Of a stretch of 64,000 nt of DNA, positions 44,809-53,569 are shown one piece after another. The notes beneath the pieces were generated by a model, which was given only the letters and a program-made list of their open reading frames with translations, did not search any database and was not told the origin of the DNA. The number at the start of each line of letters is the position of its first letter. Within the stretch, counting starts at the first letter, position 1. Origin of the DNA: Salinisphaera orenii subsp. orenii MK-B5 (lineage in GTDB: Bacteria > Pseudomonadota > Gammaproteobacteria > Nevskiales > Salinisphaeraceae); NCBI RefSeq assembly GCF_003788635.1, contig NZ_AYKH01000034.1:1-64000 (forward strand), in the 5' to 3' direction. Both the position numbers and the translations under genes were made by a program.

Positions 44809-45362
44809 TGCTGCTAGACGGCGACGACTACAAGATCGTGCCTTTCGTGCCGGGCGGTTACAGCATCAAGCGCGCCGACCGCGCCTGGGAGGTGCGCGCC
44901 GCGCACGCGCTGCGCCGCCAGGTGTTCTGCGCCGAGCAGGGTCTGTTCGCGCACGACGACCGCGACGGCCACGATGCCGGCGCGTTGCCGATCGTCGCGC
45001 TTTCCTGGAACGCCGGCATGGCCGAACGCGTGGTCGGTACCGTGCGTATCCATGCCCACGAGAACGGCCTGTGGCGCGGTTCGCGTCTGGCGGTCGCGCG
45101 CGGCTACCGGCGCACTGCCGGCCTCGGCCGCGAGCTGATCCGCGTAGCGGTGGGCAGCGCTCATGCGCGCGGTGCGACGCGTTTTCTGGCGACGGTCCAG
45201 CAGGCCAATATCAGTTTCTTCGAGAGCCTGCACTGGCGGCTGCTGGATATGGCCACGGTCTGCGGCGCGCCCCACGGGCTGATGGAGGCCGACCTCGCCC
45301 ATTATCCGCCCTGCGCGGATCACGAATGCGCCGTGGTCGCGCCGCGGCGGCGCGCGGCATGA
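44808..45362 (+). CDS. MSMEG_0567-type GNAT N-acetyltransferase (Nit1C)
   Basis: 184 aa, TGATG junction with the radical SAM gene. VRAAHALRRQVFCAEQGLFAHDDRDGHDAGALPIVAL is the GNAT beta1-alpha1 entry, RVVGTVRIHAHENGLWRGSRLAVARGYRRTAGLGRELIRVAV contains the acetyl-CoA loop, and ATVQQANISFFESLHWRLLD is motif B. In some organisms this and the next protein are fused (MSMEG_0567). Acceptor unknown. Confidence 0.92.
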   Translation: MLLDGDDYKIVPFVPGGYSIKRADRAWEVRAAHALRRQVFCAEQGLFAHDDRDGHDAGALPIVALSWNAGMAERVVGTVRIHAHENGLWRGSRLAVARGYRRTAGLGRELIRVAVGSAHARGATRFLATVQQANISFFESLHWRLLDMATVCGAPHGLMEADLAHYPPCADHECAVVAPRRRAA

Positions 45363-46396
45363 GTGCCGCGACGCAACGGCTGGATATCGTCGCCGCACGG
45401 GCCCGCGCGGCCGGCGGCATCGCGGGCAAGACCGATATCGCCGCGGTCATGAATACGCTGCTGCCCGACCATGCGCAGGACGCCGCCCCCATCCGCATCG
45501 GCGACGACTGTGCCGCCATCCCTCAGCACGGCCCCGACGGCGACGGCTATCTGCTGTTCGCGATCGAGGGCTTCGTCAACGCCTTCGTGCAGCGCATGCC
45601 CTGGTTCGCCGGCTACTGTGGCGTCATGGTCAATATCAGCGATATCGCGGCCATGGGTGGGCGCCCGACCGCCGTGGTCGATGCGGTCTGGAGCCGCGAC
45701 ACCGAGCGCGCGCGCCCGATCGTCGAAGGTCTGGCGGCGGCCGCCCGTGCCTACGACGTGCCCGTGGTAGGCGGCCACAGCAATGCCCACAGCGGCCACG
45801 AACAGCTATCGGTGGCCATCGTCGGCCGTGCCAAGCGGCTGCTGACCAGTTTCGACGCCCGCCCGGGCGACGTGCTGGTCGCTGCCATCGATCTGCGTGG
45901 GCGCTACCGCGAACCGTTCTCGCACTGGGACGCCAGCAGCGCGACGCCCGGCGCGCGCCTGCGCGGCGATCTGGAGCTGCTGCCGGCCCTGGCCGAAGCC
46001 GGGCTGTGCCACGCCGCCAAGGACATCAGCATGGCCGGCGTCGTCGGCACCGCGATGATGCTCGCCGAGTGCTCGCGCGTCGGCGCGGTGATCGATATCG
46101 ACGCCGTGCCGTGCCCGCCGGCGATCGCGCCCGAGCGGTGGCTGTGCGACACCTTTCCCAGCTTCGGCTTCGTGCTCGCGGTGGCGCCGGCCCATGTCGA
46201 TGCCGTGGTCGCTCGTTTTCAGGCGCGCGACATCGGCTGCGCGGCGATCGGCCACTGCGACGCCAGCCAGCGCCTGTACCTGCGCGAAGGCGCGGCCGAG
46301 CGCGAACTCTGGAATTTCGAAACCCATCCCTTCATGGCCTGCACGCCCAGCCGGGCGGGCGTGGCCACCGATGCCGGAACCTGTTGCCATGCCTGA
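45359..46396 (+). CDS. Sll0787-family AIR synthase-like (PurM/SelD superfamily) protein (Nit1C)
   Basis: 345 aa, ATGA overlap with the GNAT gene. PIRIGDDCAAIP gives the ATP-binding Asp pair, MVNISDIAAMGGRPTAVVDAVW and VVGGHSNAHSGHEQLSVAIVGRA are AIR-synthase landmarks, and LCHAAKDISMAGVVGTAMMLAECSRVGAVIDID is the C-domain. It should use ATP to activate a small amide or formamide-like oxygen, as PurM relatives do. That chemistry fits processing of a formamide/formyl-type product, but this is inference. Confidence 0.92.
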   Translation: MSAATQRLDIVAARARAAGGIAGKTDIAAVMNTLLPDHAQDAAPIRIGDDCAAIPQHGPDGDGYLLFAIEGFVNAFVQRMPWFAGYCGVMVNISDIAAMGGRPTAVVDAVWSRDTERARPIVEGLAAAARAYDVPVVGGHSNAHSGHEQLSVAIVGRAKRLLTSFDARPGDVLVAAIDLRGRYREPFSHWDASSATPGARLRGDLELLPALAEAGLCHAAKDISMAGVVGTAMMLAECSRVGAVIDIDAVPCPPAIAPERWLCDTFPSFGFVLAVAPAHVDAVVARFQARDIGCAAIGHCDASQRLYLREGAAERELWNFETHPFMACTPSRAGVATDAGTCCHA

Positions 46397-46676
46397 AACC
46401 TGGTTCAACGTCCGCTGGCCGGACGACAGTCGCAGCCGCTGCTATTCGCCCTCGAGCACAACCACCGAGTTCTTCGAGGCCGGCGCGGCCTATCCGGTGC
46501 CCGAATTCATGCGCCGCAGCCGCGACGCGCTCACCCACGCCGGCGAGCGCGTGCGCGCAAAGTATGGCTATGCCTGCAGCGCCTCGGCCGAACAACTCAT
46601 CGCCATCGAACGCCGAGCGATGGCGTTCTCCGGCGATGCCGCCGCGCGCGTGCTCGTCGAGGGCTTCGAACGATGA
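46389..46676 (+). CDS. MSMEG_0570 family nitrogen starvation response protein (Nit1C)
   Basis: 95 aa, eight-base overlap with the previous gene. METWFNVRWPDDSRSRCYSPSSTTTEFFEAGAAYPVPEFMRRSRDALTHAGERVRAKYGYACSASAEQLIAIE is the full family pattern (here MPETWF at the start). Small, soluble, unknown activity. Its last codons overlap the start of the flavoprotein gene (ATGA). Confidence 0.92.
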   Translation: MPETWFNVRWPDDSRSRCYSPSSTTTEFFEAGAAYPVPEFMRRSRDALTHAGERVRAKYGYACSASAEQLIAIERRAMAFSGDAAARVLVEGFER

Positions 46677-47977
46677 GCGCGCCACAACGTCGCGGTCCCG
46701 CGATCGAGCGCCACTGGCCGGTCGTCGTCATCGGCGGCGGCCAGGCCGGGTTGTCGGCCAGCTACTGGCTGCAGCGCCATGGCATCGAGCATGTCGTCAT
46801 CGAGAAGAACCGCGTCGGCCATGCCTGGCGCCACCTGCGCTGGGATACGTTCTGTCTCGTGACGCCCAACTGGCAGTGTCGGCTGCCGGGGTTCCCCTAC
46901 GACGGCGACGATCCGCACGGCTTCATGCCGCGCGACGAGATCGTGGCCTATCTGGAGCGCTATCGGGATTTCGTCGATCCGCCGCTGCGCGAGGGCGTGA
47001 CCGTGACCCGCGTGGGCCAGTGCGAGGACGAGGGCGAAGACGCCGAGCCGGGTTTCATCGTCGAAACGACCGACGGCACGGCCACCGCCGACCAGGTCGT
47101 GCTCGCCGTCAACGGCTACCACGTACCGCGCGTGCCGCGCCTCGCCGAGCGCCTGCCGGCGGCCGTGCAGCAGTGGCATTCCGTGGACTATCGCAATCCG
47201 CAATCACTGCCCGCGGGCGGCGTGCTGGTCGTCGGCACCGGCCAGTCCGGCTGCCAGATCGCGGAGGATCTGCATCTGGCCGGGCGCCGCGTGCACCTGT
47301 CCGTGGGCAGCGCGCCGCGGGCGCCGCGTGCCTACCGCGGACGCGATTCGGTGGACTGGCTCGAACGCATGGGCACCTACGACGTCACCGTCGACGAACA
47401 CCCCGAGCCGGCCGGGAAACTGCGCCACAAGGCCAACCATTACATGACCGGGCGCGACGGCGGCCGCGAGATCGACCTGCGCCGTTTTGCGCTCGAAGGA
47501 ATGCAGCTCTACGGCCGTGTCGCCACCGTCGAGGCCGACGGCACGCTCGCTTTCGAGCCCAACCTCGCCGCCAATCTCGACGCGGCGGATGCCACCTACT
47601 GCAAGATACGCGACAGTATCGATGCCTATATCGCGGCCCAGGGCATCGACGCGCCGCCCGCCGAGCCGTTCGTGCCCGTCTGGCAGCCGCCGAGCGAGCC
47701 GGCGCAGCTCGACCTCGTCGCTGCCGGTATCACCAGCGTGATCTGGGCCACCGGCTTCGCCAGCGATTTCCGCTGGGTCGAACTGCCCCTGTTCGACGGC
47801 GCCGGCGAACCCGTACACCGGCGTGGCGTAACCGGCGTCGACGGCGCCTATTTCCTCGGCCTGCCCTGGCTCAACACCTGGGGATCGGGTCGTTTCGCGG
47901 CGGTCGGCGCGGATGCCGAACATCTGGTCGAGCGAATCGCCGAACGGGCCGCCGCACCCCAGCGCGCCGTGTCTTAG
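46673..47977 (+). CDS. MSMEG_0569 family flavin-dependent oxidoreductase (last Nit1C gene)
   Basis: 434 aa. FAD site VVVIGGGQAGLSASYWLQRHG near 19-39 and NADPH site VLVVGTGQSGCQIAEDL near 183-199. WDTFCLVTPNWQCRLPGFPYDGDDPHGFMPRDEIVAYLERY is typical of this FMO-like family. IWATGFASDFRWVELPLFDGAGEPVHRRGVT is the late ATG motif. It probably oxygenates the nitrogen compound handled by the cluster. Completes the conserved seven-gene set in the usual order. Confidence 0.93.
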   Translation: MSAPQRRGPAIERHWPVVVIGGGQAGLSASYWLQRHGIEHVVIEKNRVGHAWRHLRWDTFCLVTPNWQCRLPGFPYDGDDPHGFMPRDEIVAYLERYRDFVDPPLREGVTVTRVGQCEDEGEDAEPGFIVETTDGTATADQVVLAVNGYHVPRVPRLAERLPAAVQQWHSVDYRNPQSLPAGGVLVVGTGQSGCQIAEDLHLAGRRVHLSVGSAPRAPRAYRGRDSVDWLERMGTYDVTVDEHPEPAGKLRHKANHYMTGRDGGREIDLRRFALEGMQLYGRVATVEADGTLAFEPNLAANLDAADATYCKIRDSIDAYIAAQGIDAPPAEPFVPVWQPPSEPAQLDLVAAGITSVIWATGFASDFRWVELPLFDGAGEPVHRRGVTGVDGAYFLGLPWLNTWGSGRFAAVGADAEHLVERIAERAAAPQRAVS

Positions 47978-48399
47978 CGACTAACCTTGGAAAAGTCGCC
48001 ACTCGGGCGCTCTGCGCGACCGACAGCTCGCCGGCGTCAAGACCGCGATCGAGCGGCTGGAACCATGCTCGACGGCACTCCGCCGGTGCCATGGCTGCGG
48101 CCCTACGAGCGCCTGCATATCGACGGTCTACGCTCGATGCTGTTCGTGCACACCAATGCGATTTTGCCGCCGGTCATGCGTAAGCCCAGTGCAGCGGATT
48201 CGGGCTGCCATCCCGAGAAGCTCGAGGCTTCGGTCGGCGCGAGGGGCGATGGCTGTGTAAAAAAACCGCGCTCCCTCTGAGCGGCAACGCGACGATCGGC
48301 TCGGCGGGTGCAGCTTTGTGCGAGACGACAGCCGCAGCATTCGCACGTCGGAAGGGCGTAATCGCACTCGTGTCATGGAAGCGATGCCTGCGCACCATG
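47978..48399. other. 422-base region after Nit1C, possible gene remnant
   Basis: No complete gene. The stretch 48010-48060 reads in one frame as LRDRQLAGVKTAIERLE, which looks protein-like but loses sense within 20 codons. An eight-A run at 48257-48263 stands next to GC-rich DNA. I cannot name a parent gene. Confidence 0.35.
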
Positions 48400-48615
48400 C
48401 TATTTCCATCCCATTCGCCAGACCGTCTGATCCTTGAGCTCACGCCAGGCCAGCGTGAACTCTCGGCCGGTCAACACGGCTTGCAGTACCACTGTGACGA
48501 CGTTGTCTTGCTCGTCGCGCTGCAGTCCGGTGACGATGAAGTGCTTTTCCTTATGCTCCGGCCGGACGGCGGTCCATTTGCTATGCGCCAGCTTGTTCGG
48601 GTTGATGGCATTCAT
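48400..48615 (-). CDS. TIGR02450 family Trp-rich small protein
   Basis: 71 aa: MNAINPNKLAHSKWTAVRPEHKEKHFIVTGLQRDEQDNVVTVVLQAVLTGREFTLAWRELKDQTVWRMGWK. The INPxKLxxSKWTAVxPxxxEKHFxVT opening, the WRELKD block and the final WxxGWK define the family. Soluble and basic. It starts inside the stop of the DUF3750 gene (four-base overlap), so both are translated from one mRNA. Function unknown. Confidence 0.93.
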   Translation of the reverse strand: MNAINPNKLAHSKWTAVRPEHKEKHFIVTGLQRDEQDNVVTVVLQAVLTGREFTLAWRELKDQTVWRMGWK

Positions 48616-49394
48616 GGCGTGCCTACGCTATTCAATCCACGTTGCGTCGGCCATGGCGTATCGAAGCCGAGCCGGCCGACGCCCGGCCACTTGATCGCGA
48701 GATCGGCCGGATCGATGCCCCAGACGAGACCGAACAGGTTGATTTCGATGCCTTCGTCCCAGGCGGCCAGCACGCCGAGCGCACCGTGAAGCGAGAGCTG
48801 GTAGCCGCTGGCGCTCGGTGCGGGGGCGATCAGGGTGTCGTCGAGATAGTCCTTGCCGATGGCGGTGGCGGGCAGTTCGACGTTGAGTTCGGGCACCTTG
48901 CGCACGAGCCAGGCGGTGAAGGTGTTGCTGTTCGGGCCGGGCCAGATCCGGTACTCGCTGAACGGGTATTCGGGCATGGCCTTGTTGATATGGTCGATCG
49001 CGCGTTCGGCTACGCCGCCGCGCAGATCGAGCAGCAGGCGCGGCAGCGCGCCCGCCCAGCGCCGATCCGGGGCGCCTTCCCGCGACGACAACGCGGGATG
49101 GCTCCATGCGGTCACGTGGTGCGCGGTGTAGGTGGTGGCGCCCGCCGGCTTGGTCGCGACCCAGGTGTGCACGGCGAACAGACCGCGCCAGCTGAAGGTG
49201 CGGGCGGCATAGACTTGGACCACGGCTTCGGGCGTGTGCGCGGGAGCGGGTGCCAGGCCTGCTGACGAGCGGTCGGTGTCGTACCAGGCGCCGCCCAGCG
49301 TGACGTCCTCGTCGGCCAGCATCGCGACCGGGCCGGAGAGAGCGAGCGCCGCGATCGCCAACAGGCCGAAAAACCCGCGCCGGACGGCCGTCAC
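48612..49394 (-). CDS. DUF3750 family protein
   Basis: 260 aa with an N-terminal signal peptide or anchor (GFFGLLAIAALALSGPVAMLA). VVQVYAARTFSWRGLFAVHTWVATKPAGATTYTAHHVTAW and YRIWPGPNSNTFTAWLVRKVPELNVELPATAIGKDYL are the DUF3750 blocks; the Pro-Gly-Pro-Asn-Ser-Asn-Thr-Phe segment is particularly typical. It resembles NlpC/P60-like permuted papain folds in layout (conserved His early), which is inference. Probably periplasmic. Two-gene unit with the TIGR02450 gene. Confidence 0.88.
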   Translation of the reverse strand: MTAVRRGFFGLLAIAALALSGPVAMLADEDVTLGGAWYDTDRSSAGLAPAPAHTPEAVVQVYAARTFSWRGLFAVHTWVATKPAGATTYTAHHVTAWSHPALSSREGAPDRRWAGALPRLLLDLRGGVAERAIDHINKAMPEYPFSEYRIWPGPNSNTFTAWLVRKVPELNVELPATAIGKDYLDDTLIAPAPSASGYQLSLHGALGVLAAWDEGIEINLFGLVWGIDPADLAIKWPGVGRLGFDTPWPTQRGLNSVGTP

Positions 49395-49858
49395 GGGTGC
49401 GGCGCTCGCGGGGCGGCGAACGGAACGCGGGCGGGCCGTCGGTTCTCGTTGCGCGGTCGCGGAAGCGGAGTCGGCATGGCTGCATTCTGCCGTAGAACCG
49501 CGCGCGGCGTCGGGACGGGCGGCACGATGTGGTCTCGCTGTCGTGGCCGAGGCGCGGCGCCAGACATCGCGCCTGCGCGTAGGTTCTCATGCGCCGTTGT
49601 CATCGTAGGCGAATGCCGGTTTCGCGCCGTACCCGGGCGTAGCGGTCGATCGTGCATGCCCTCAGGCTCGGCGTGGTGGCCGACCGGAAACCGTTGCCGA
49701 AACGACCGGCCTCAACGTCGGCCTTGCCGTCGCCGCGCGCGCTGCCGGCTCGAAGCACGTCGGCGAGCGCCTTATGCGCGCTCCCCGTGCGGTGTTCACG
49801 CCTTGCGCGTCGCCGCCATATCCCGAAGACTCGACCCATCCGTTTCGAAATTCCGGCA
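49395..49858. other. 464-base intergenic region
   Basis: Between the start of the DUF3750 gene (minus) and the betaine-type binding-protein gene (plus). No gene, dyad or promoter that I can support. Confidence 0.4.
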
Positions 49859-50740
49859 ATGGCCGACGCCATGAAGAGAGCCTGTGTCTGTATCGCCGCC
49901 GTGGTGTACGCGGTGGCGGGTGTGGCGTTCGGCCCGGCGTTGGCCGATGACTCGGAGCCGATCCGTATCTATGTCGACGAGTATGCCGAAGGCCAGGTGA
50001 TGAGCCACGTGGCCAAGAAGGTGATCGAGTCGGAGTACGGCATTCCGGTGGAGTTCAAGAACGTGGCGGTCGGCCCGGCGTTCCTCGGCGTCGCCAAGGA
50101 CGAGCGCTCGCTGTTTCTCGTGGCGTGGCTGCCGCGCACGCATGCGGCCTACATGGAGCGCGTCGGCGACGAGGTCGACAACCTCGGCGAGCTGTTCGAC
50201 GGCGCGCGCCTGGGCTGGGCGGTGCCGGCCTACGTGCCCGAAGACGAACTGGGCACGATCGCCGACATGGGCAAGGCCGACGTACGGGAAAGACTCGGCG
50301 GCACCATTCAGGGCATTTCGGCCGGTGCCGGCCTCATGCAGGTCTCGGAAGAGGTCATCGACGACTATGGCCTGGACGACTACCGCCTGATCACCGCCAG
50401 CAGCGCGGCGATGACGGCCGCACTCAAGCGCGCGATCGACGACGAGGAATGGATCGTCGTCACCGCTTGGAGCCCGCACTGGAAATAGGAACGCTTCGAC
50501 CTGCGCTATCTCGAGGATCCCGACGGCGTCCTCGGCGGGCGCGAGCACGTGGACGCCATCGCCAGCAAGCCGCTGGCCGAGAGCGCGCCCGAGGTGCACG
50601 CGCTGATCCGGCGAATGCACTACAGCCTCGACCAGATCAACGCGGCGCTGGTGGATGCGGAAGAGACGTCCTACGAGGCGGCGGCCCAGACCTTCATCGA
50701 CGAGCATCCGGAGGTGATCGCCGAGTGGGTGGGGCAATAG
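49859..50740 (+). pseudogene. Glycine betaine/proline-type ABC substrate-binding protein interrupted by an amber codon
   Basis: A signal peptide (MKRACVCIAAVVYAVAGVAFGPALA) leads into an OpuAC/ProX-like domain (IRIYVDEYAEGQVMSHVAKKVIESEYGIPVEFKNVAVGPAFLGVAKDERSLFLVAWLPRTHAAYM). After VTAWSPHWK a TAG stands at 50486-50488. The same frame then continues ERFDLRYLEDPDGVLGGREHV to a normal end at 50740. The family usually has an aromatic residue there (W-x-PHW-x-aromatic-x-R-F/Y-DL-x-YLED), and TAG is one base from TAT or TAC. No permease or ATPase is adjacent. It is either a fresh nonsense mutation, a sequencing error, or read through. Confidence 0.88.
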
Positions 50741-50785
50741 TCTTCGGCACCGGCACGGTGAGCCGGCCCAGCCGTAGGGATGCGC

Positions 50786-51451
50786 TCAGTGCTCGCCGGG
50801 CGCGTTGCGCTGCGACGGAGGTCGTCCGAACGGCTTGATGCGCGATTGTGGATCGACCGCGTCACGATGGCGGGCCGCGGCTCCGGCCCACCACGACGGC
50901 TGTGCGAAGGTGCGCCCCATGTAGTCGCGCCAGTTCTCGGCGTTCGCGTGGCGCTGCGGCGCGCCTTGCTCGTCCCGGACCTCAGGCGCCGCCGGAATCG
51001 GGATCATTGCTGAGACCGGCAGGCAGCCGTGTTCCGATAGAAACGTTGCATGGCCATCGCCGCGCGGGTCCCGCCCCACTGGCCGGCCGAGTAGGTGACG
51101 ATCGCGCTCGGCTTGTAGGAAACAGCGAGCTGCCGACGTGATTGAGCGGTTGGGCCAGCGCCGGACTCATGCGGTGGTTGTATCCCGCGCTCACCAACAC
51201 GTAGCTATCCGCTGCGTCGATGCGTTCGGTCAGGGACTGGAAGGAGGCGGGCACGTCACGTCGGCCGTAGGCGAAATGCGGCTTGAAGCGGGGCTGAAAT
51301 CGAAATCCAGCGGATCGATCCGTTCGATCTCGTGGCCGTCGCCGCGGGCCTCGATATGGCGGCCGCAGGCGCGGGCCACGCGCAGACCAAGGCGCGCCGG
51401 TTTCGGCAGCGTGCTGTCGCGAGCGCTGCCAAGAAAGACGAGATATTTCAT
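50786..51451 (-). pseudogene. NADPH-dependent FMN reductase, broken by three frameshifts
   Basis: Read from ATG 51451, it begins MKYLVFLGSARDSTLPKPARLGLRVARACGRHIEARG, a flavodoxin-like NADPH:FMN reductase. It then changes frame near 51305 (to FQPRFKPHFAYGRRDVPASFQSL), near 51105 (to SYKPSAIVTYSAGQWGGTRAAMAM) and near 51040 (to FLSEHGCLPVSAMIPIPAAPEVRDEQGAPQ), ending GRTFAQPSWWAGAAARHRDAV near the stop at 50786. Put together, the parts give a full-length protein of about 220 aa. Each break is a one-base indel. Neighbours are intact except for the adjacent amber-bearing gene. Confidence 0.9.
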
Positions 51452-51539
51452 GATCGTATCCGAACGGGCCCGGCGCTCGAACGGATACTGCCGGGTGTAA
51501 CTGTGACCGGTCGCGACGGTGCGATTACGTGGGTATCGT

Positions 51540-52229
51540 TCAGACGCCGGGTGATGCCCGCGACGGGTCGCGAGTGGATTGGCCTTCGCGCCACGGCCAG
51601 GTCGACAGCCGCACGTGCCAACCGGCCGGCGTGCGATACGCGAGGCTGACCTCCACGGCCGCCCGAGCGTGGAGCGATGTCTTCGACAAGGTCTCGGCGC
51701 CGGCGAGCAGTTCGTGCGCGCTATCCAGTGCGACGCGGGGCGTGATGGCCATGGCATGATCGCCGTACTGTAGCCAGCGCGGCAGCCCGGTCTCGTCGAA
51801 ATGCGCCCGCGGCGCGGCCGTATGAGCCAGGGTCACACGTTGCCACAGCTCGCGATAGAGCCCGCGGGGGTGGCATTCCTCGAGCGTGTTCTCATCGACG
51901 AAGCGCATCTCGCCGATGTCCTTGTCGAGCGTGGGCGCGAGGTCGACGAGCCGGTGCCAGGTACAGAAACGGCCTTCCACGCGGGTGAGGCCCGCGAAGG
52001 CGGTCTGGCGGGCGATCCAGGCGAGCTGATCCCGGTCGCAGTCGGCGAGCGTGGCGACGCCGGTGAAGTCGGGCCGGTCGGCGGGCACGCGCAGGTCGGC
52101 GTGCCAGTCGCCGGCCTGCAGCCAGAATACCTGTGTGTCGCGGTCGACGAAACCGGGTTCGCCCTCGGCGGGTTCGGCGTAGAGCGTGCGCCGCCACAGG
52201 CCGTGGTAGCGCGTCGGGACATGGCTCAT
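51540..52229 (-). CDS. Conserved hypothetical protein
   Basis: 229 aa from ATG 52229. It opens MSHVPTRYHGLWRRTLYAEPAEGEPGFVDRDTQVFWLQAGDWHADLRVPADRPDFTGVATLADCDRDQLAWIARQTAFAGLT and has FCTWHRLVDLAP, RELWQRV and a final AYRTPAGWHVRLSTWPWREG. Tryptophan- and aspartate-rich, predominantly beta, no signal peptide. It looks like a compact lipocalin-like or HutD/cupin-like small-molecule barrel, but I do not recognise the family. It lies 223 bases downstream of the dioxygenase gene on the same strand and might be co-transcribed with the guanidine operon. Confidence 0.65.
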   Translation of the reverse strand: MSHVPTRYHGLWRRTLYAEPAEGEPGFVDRDTQVFWLQAGDWHADLRVPADRPDFTGVATLADCDRDQLAWIARQTAFAGLTRVEGRFCTWHRLVDLAPTLDKDIGEMRFVDENTLEECHPRGLYRELWQRVTLAHTAAPRAHFDETGLPRWLQYGDHAMAITPRVALDSAHELLAGAETLSKTSLHARAAVEVSLAYRTPAGWHVRLSTWPWREGQSTRDPSRASPGV

Positions 52230-52452
52230 GTCGGCGGCCGCTCGCCGGCTGGATGTGCCGATCCGGCCGGCGGCCGCGACCCGCGGGAACGTCGCTGCGC
52301 GCCTGCCCTTCGGATCGTGGTGCGACTTGGCCGCAGGCGCCGGCTTCGCGCAGTCGGTCCAGAGCGCGCACGCCGGCAGATTCTCGTGTGCGGCAACGTC
52401 GCACGGCACAGGACAACGCAGAAAGCCGGCCGCGTATTCGTGACCCGCCGCA

Positions 52453-53505
52453 CTATCCGGCCTCGTCCTTGTGGCGCGCGTGCTGGCCCAGACTACCCGC
52501 GCCGCGCGCGCCGTCGGGTAGGGCGATCTCACCGGCGGCCAGACGTTTCTTGAGATAGTTGAAGGTCTGGATGGTCTGTGCCCACAGATGATCGCCCGCC
52601 GCGAGCGGTTCGTAGCGCGGGGTGTCGCCTTCGGCGATCAGCTCCGGCAGGGGCGCGACCTCGGTGTGATAGTCGGCGGCGAAGAACAGCGGGAAGCTGT
52701 AGCGCTCTTCGGCGACCTTGCGTACCCGATGCGAGGTGGCCACGAACGCGCCGTTGGTCCAGATCTCGAGCATGTCGCCGATGTTCACCACCAGCGCGTC
52801 GTCGCGGTAGGGCACGTCGACCCATTCGCCGGCGCCGTTCATCACTTCCAGGCCGGGCGCGGTCGGGCGCAGCAGGGTGAAGCATTCGTAGTCGGTGTGC
52901 GCACCAATGCCTTGGGCGTCGGTCGCGTTCGGGTCGAACGGATAGTGGATCAGGCGCAGCTGACTCGGCGGCTCGGTGACGTGGCCCAGCAGCGCGTCGT
53001 ATTCGAGGCCCAGGGCGTGCTCGAAACCGCGCATCAGCGCGCGCCCGACATCGAAGACATCCTGGTAATAGGCATAGACGTCGTCGGCGAAGCCGTCGAG
53101 ATCGGGCCAGACGTTGGCCCCCAGCATGGGCGTGCCGGCCACAACTTCCGGATGGTCGGCGGGTAGCTCGAAGGATAGATCGAAGGCTTCCTTGGCATCG
53201 GCCTTGGTCGGGTCAGGAGCTTCCTCGCCGGCGGGTACGTAGCCGCGGTGGTTGTCGGACTTACCGATGTAGTAGCGCATCTTGTCGTCGTAGGGCAGAT
53301 CGAAGAAGCGCTGGGTCTGTTCGAACAGCGCGTTCTGGCGCGCTTCGCTGATGCCGTGATTGACCACGTAGAAAAAGCCGACATCGCGTGCGGCGGTGGC
53401 GAGTTCCTCGGCCACGGCCCGGCGCGCGGTCTCGTCGGCCGCGAACAGCGGGCCGATATCGATGGCCGGGATAGACTGGAAATCGGTGGGCTGGCGTGAG
53501 GTCAT
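52453..53505 (-). CDS. 2-Oxoglutarate/Fe(II) dioxygenase, isopenicillin N synthase-like, last gene of the guanidine operon
   Basis: 350 aa. N-terminal DIOX_N region (IPAIDIGPLF ... DVGFFYVVNHGISEARQNALFEQTQRFFDLP) and a C-terminal jelly-roll. The iron ligands are in GIGAHTDYECFTLL (HxD) and ATSHRV (distal His); ERYSFPLFFAADY supplies the RxS 2-oxoglutarate site. It lies 64 bases after guanidine carboxylase. Relatives include the ethylene-forming enzyme and homoarginine/arginine hydroxylases, which release guanidine. So a role in freeing guanidine from a guanidino compound is a reasonable inference, not shown. Confidence 0.9.
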   Translation of the reverse strand: MTSRQPTDFQSIPAIDIGPLFAADETARRAVAEELATAARDVGFFYVVNHGISEARQNALFEQTQRFFDLPYDDKMRYYIGKSDNHRGYVPAGEEAPDPTKADAKEAFDLSFELPADHPEVVAGTPMLGANVWPDLDGFADDVYAYYQDVFDVGRALMRGFEHALGLEYDALLGHVTEPPSQLRLIHYPFDPNATDAQGIGAHTDYECFTLLRPTAPGLEVMNGAGEWVDVPYRDDALVVNIGDMLEIWTNGAFVATSHRVRKVAEERYSFPLFFAADYHTEVAPLPELIAEGDTPRYEPLAAGDHLWAQTIQTFNYLKKRLAAGEIALPDGARGAGSLGQHARHKDEAG

Positions 53506-53569
53506 GTCGGCCTCCTGAGCTTTGATGAGCGGTTGGGCTGAACGGATTCGGGCGGGATGCGGGACGTGA

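Noticed and set aside
46006-48183. A 725-codon plus-strand frame across the end of Nit1C
   Set aside because: Arg/Ala/Gly-rich, overlaps three genes with clear family motifs in another frame.
47978-48399. Insertion-sequence remnant
   Set aside because: A short protein-like stretch and an A-run are suggestive, but there are no terminal inverted repeats, target duplications or recognisable transposase motifs.
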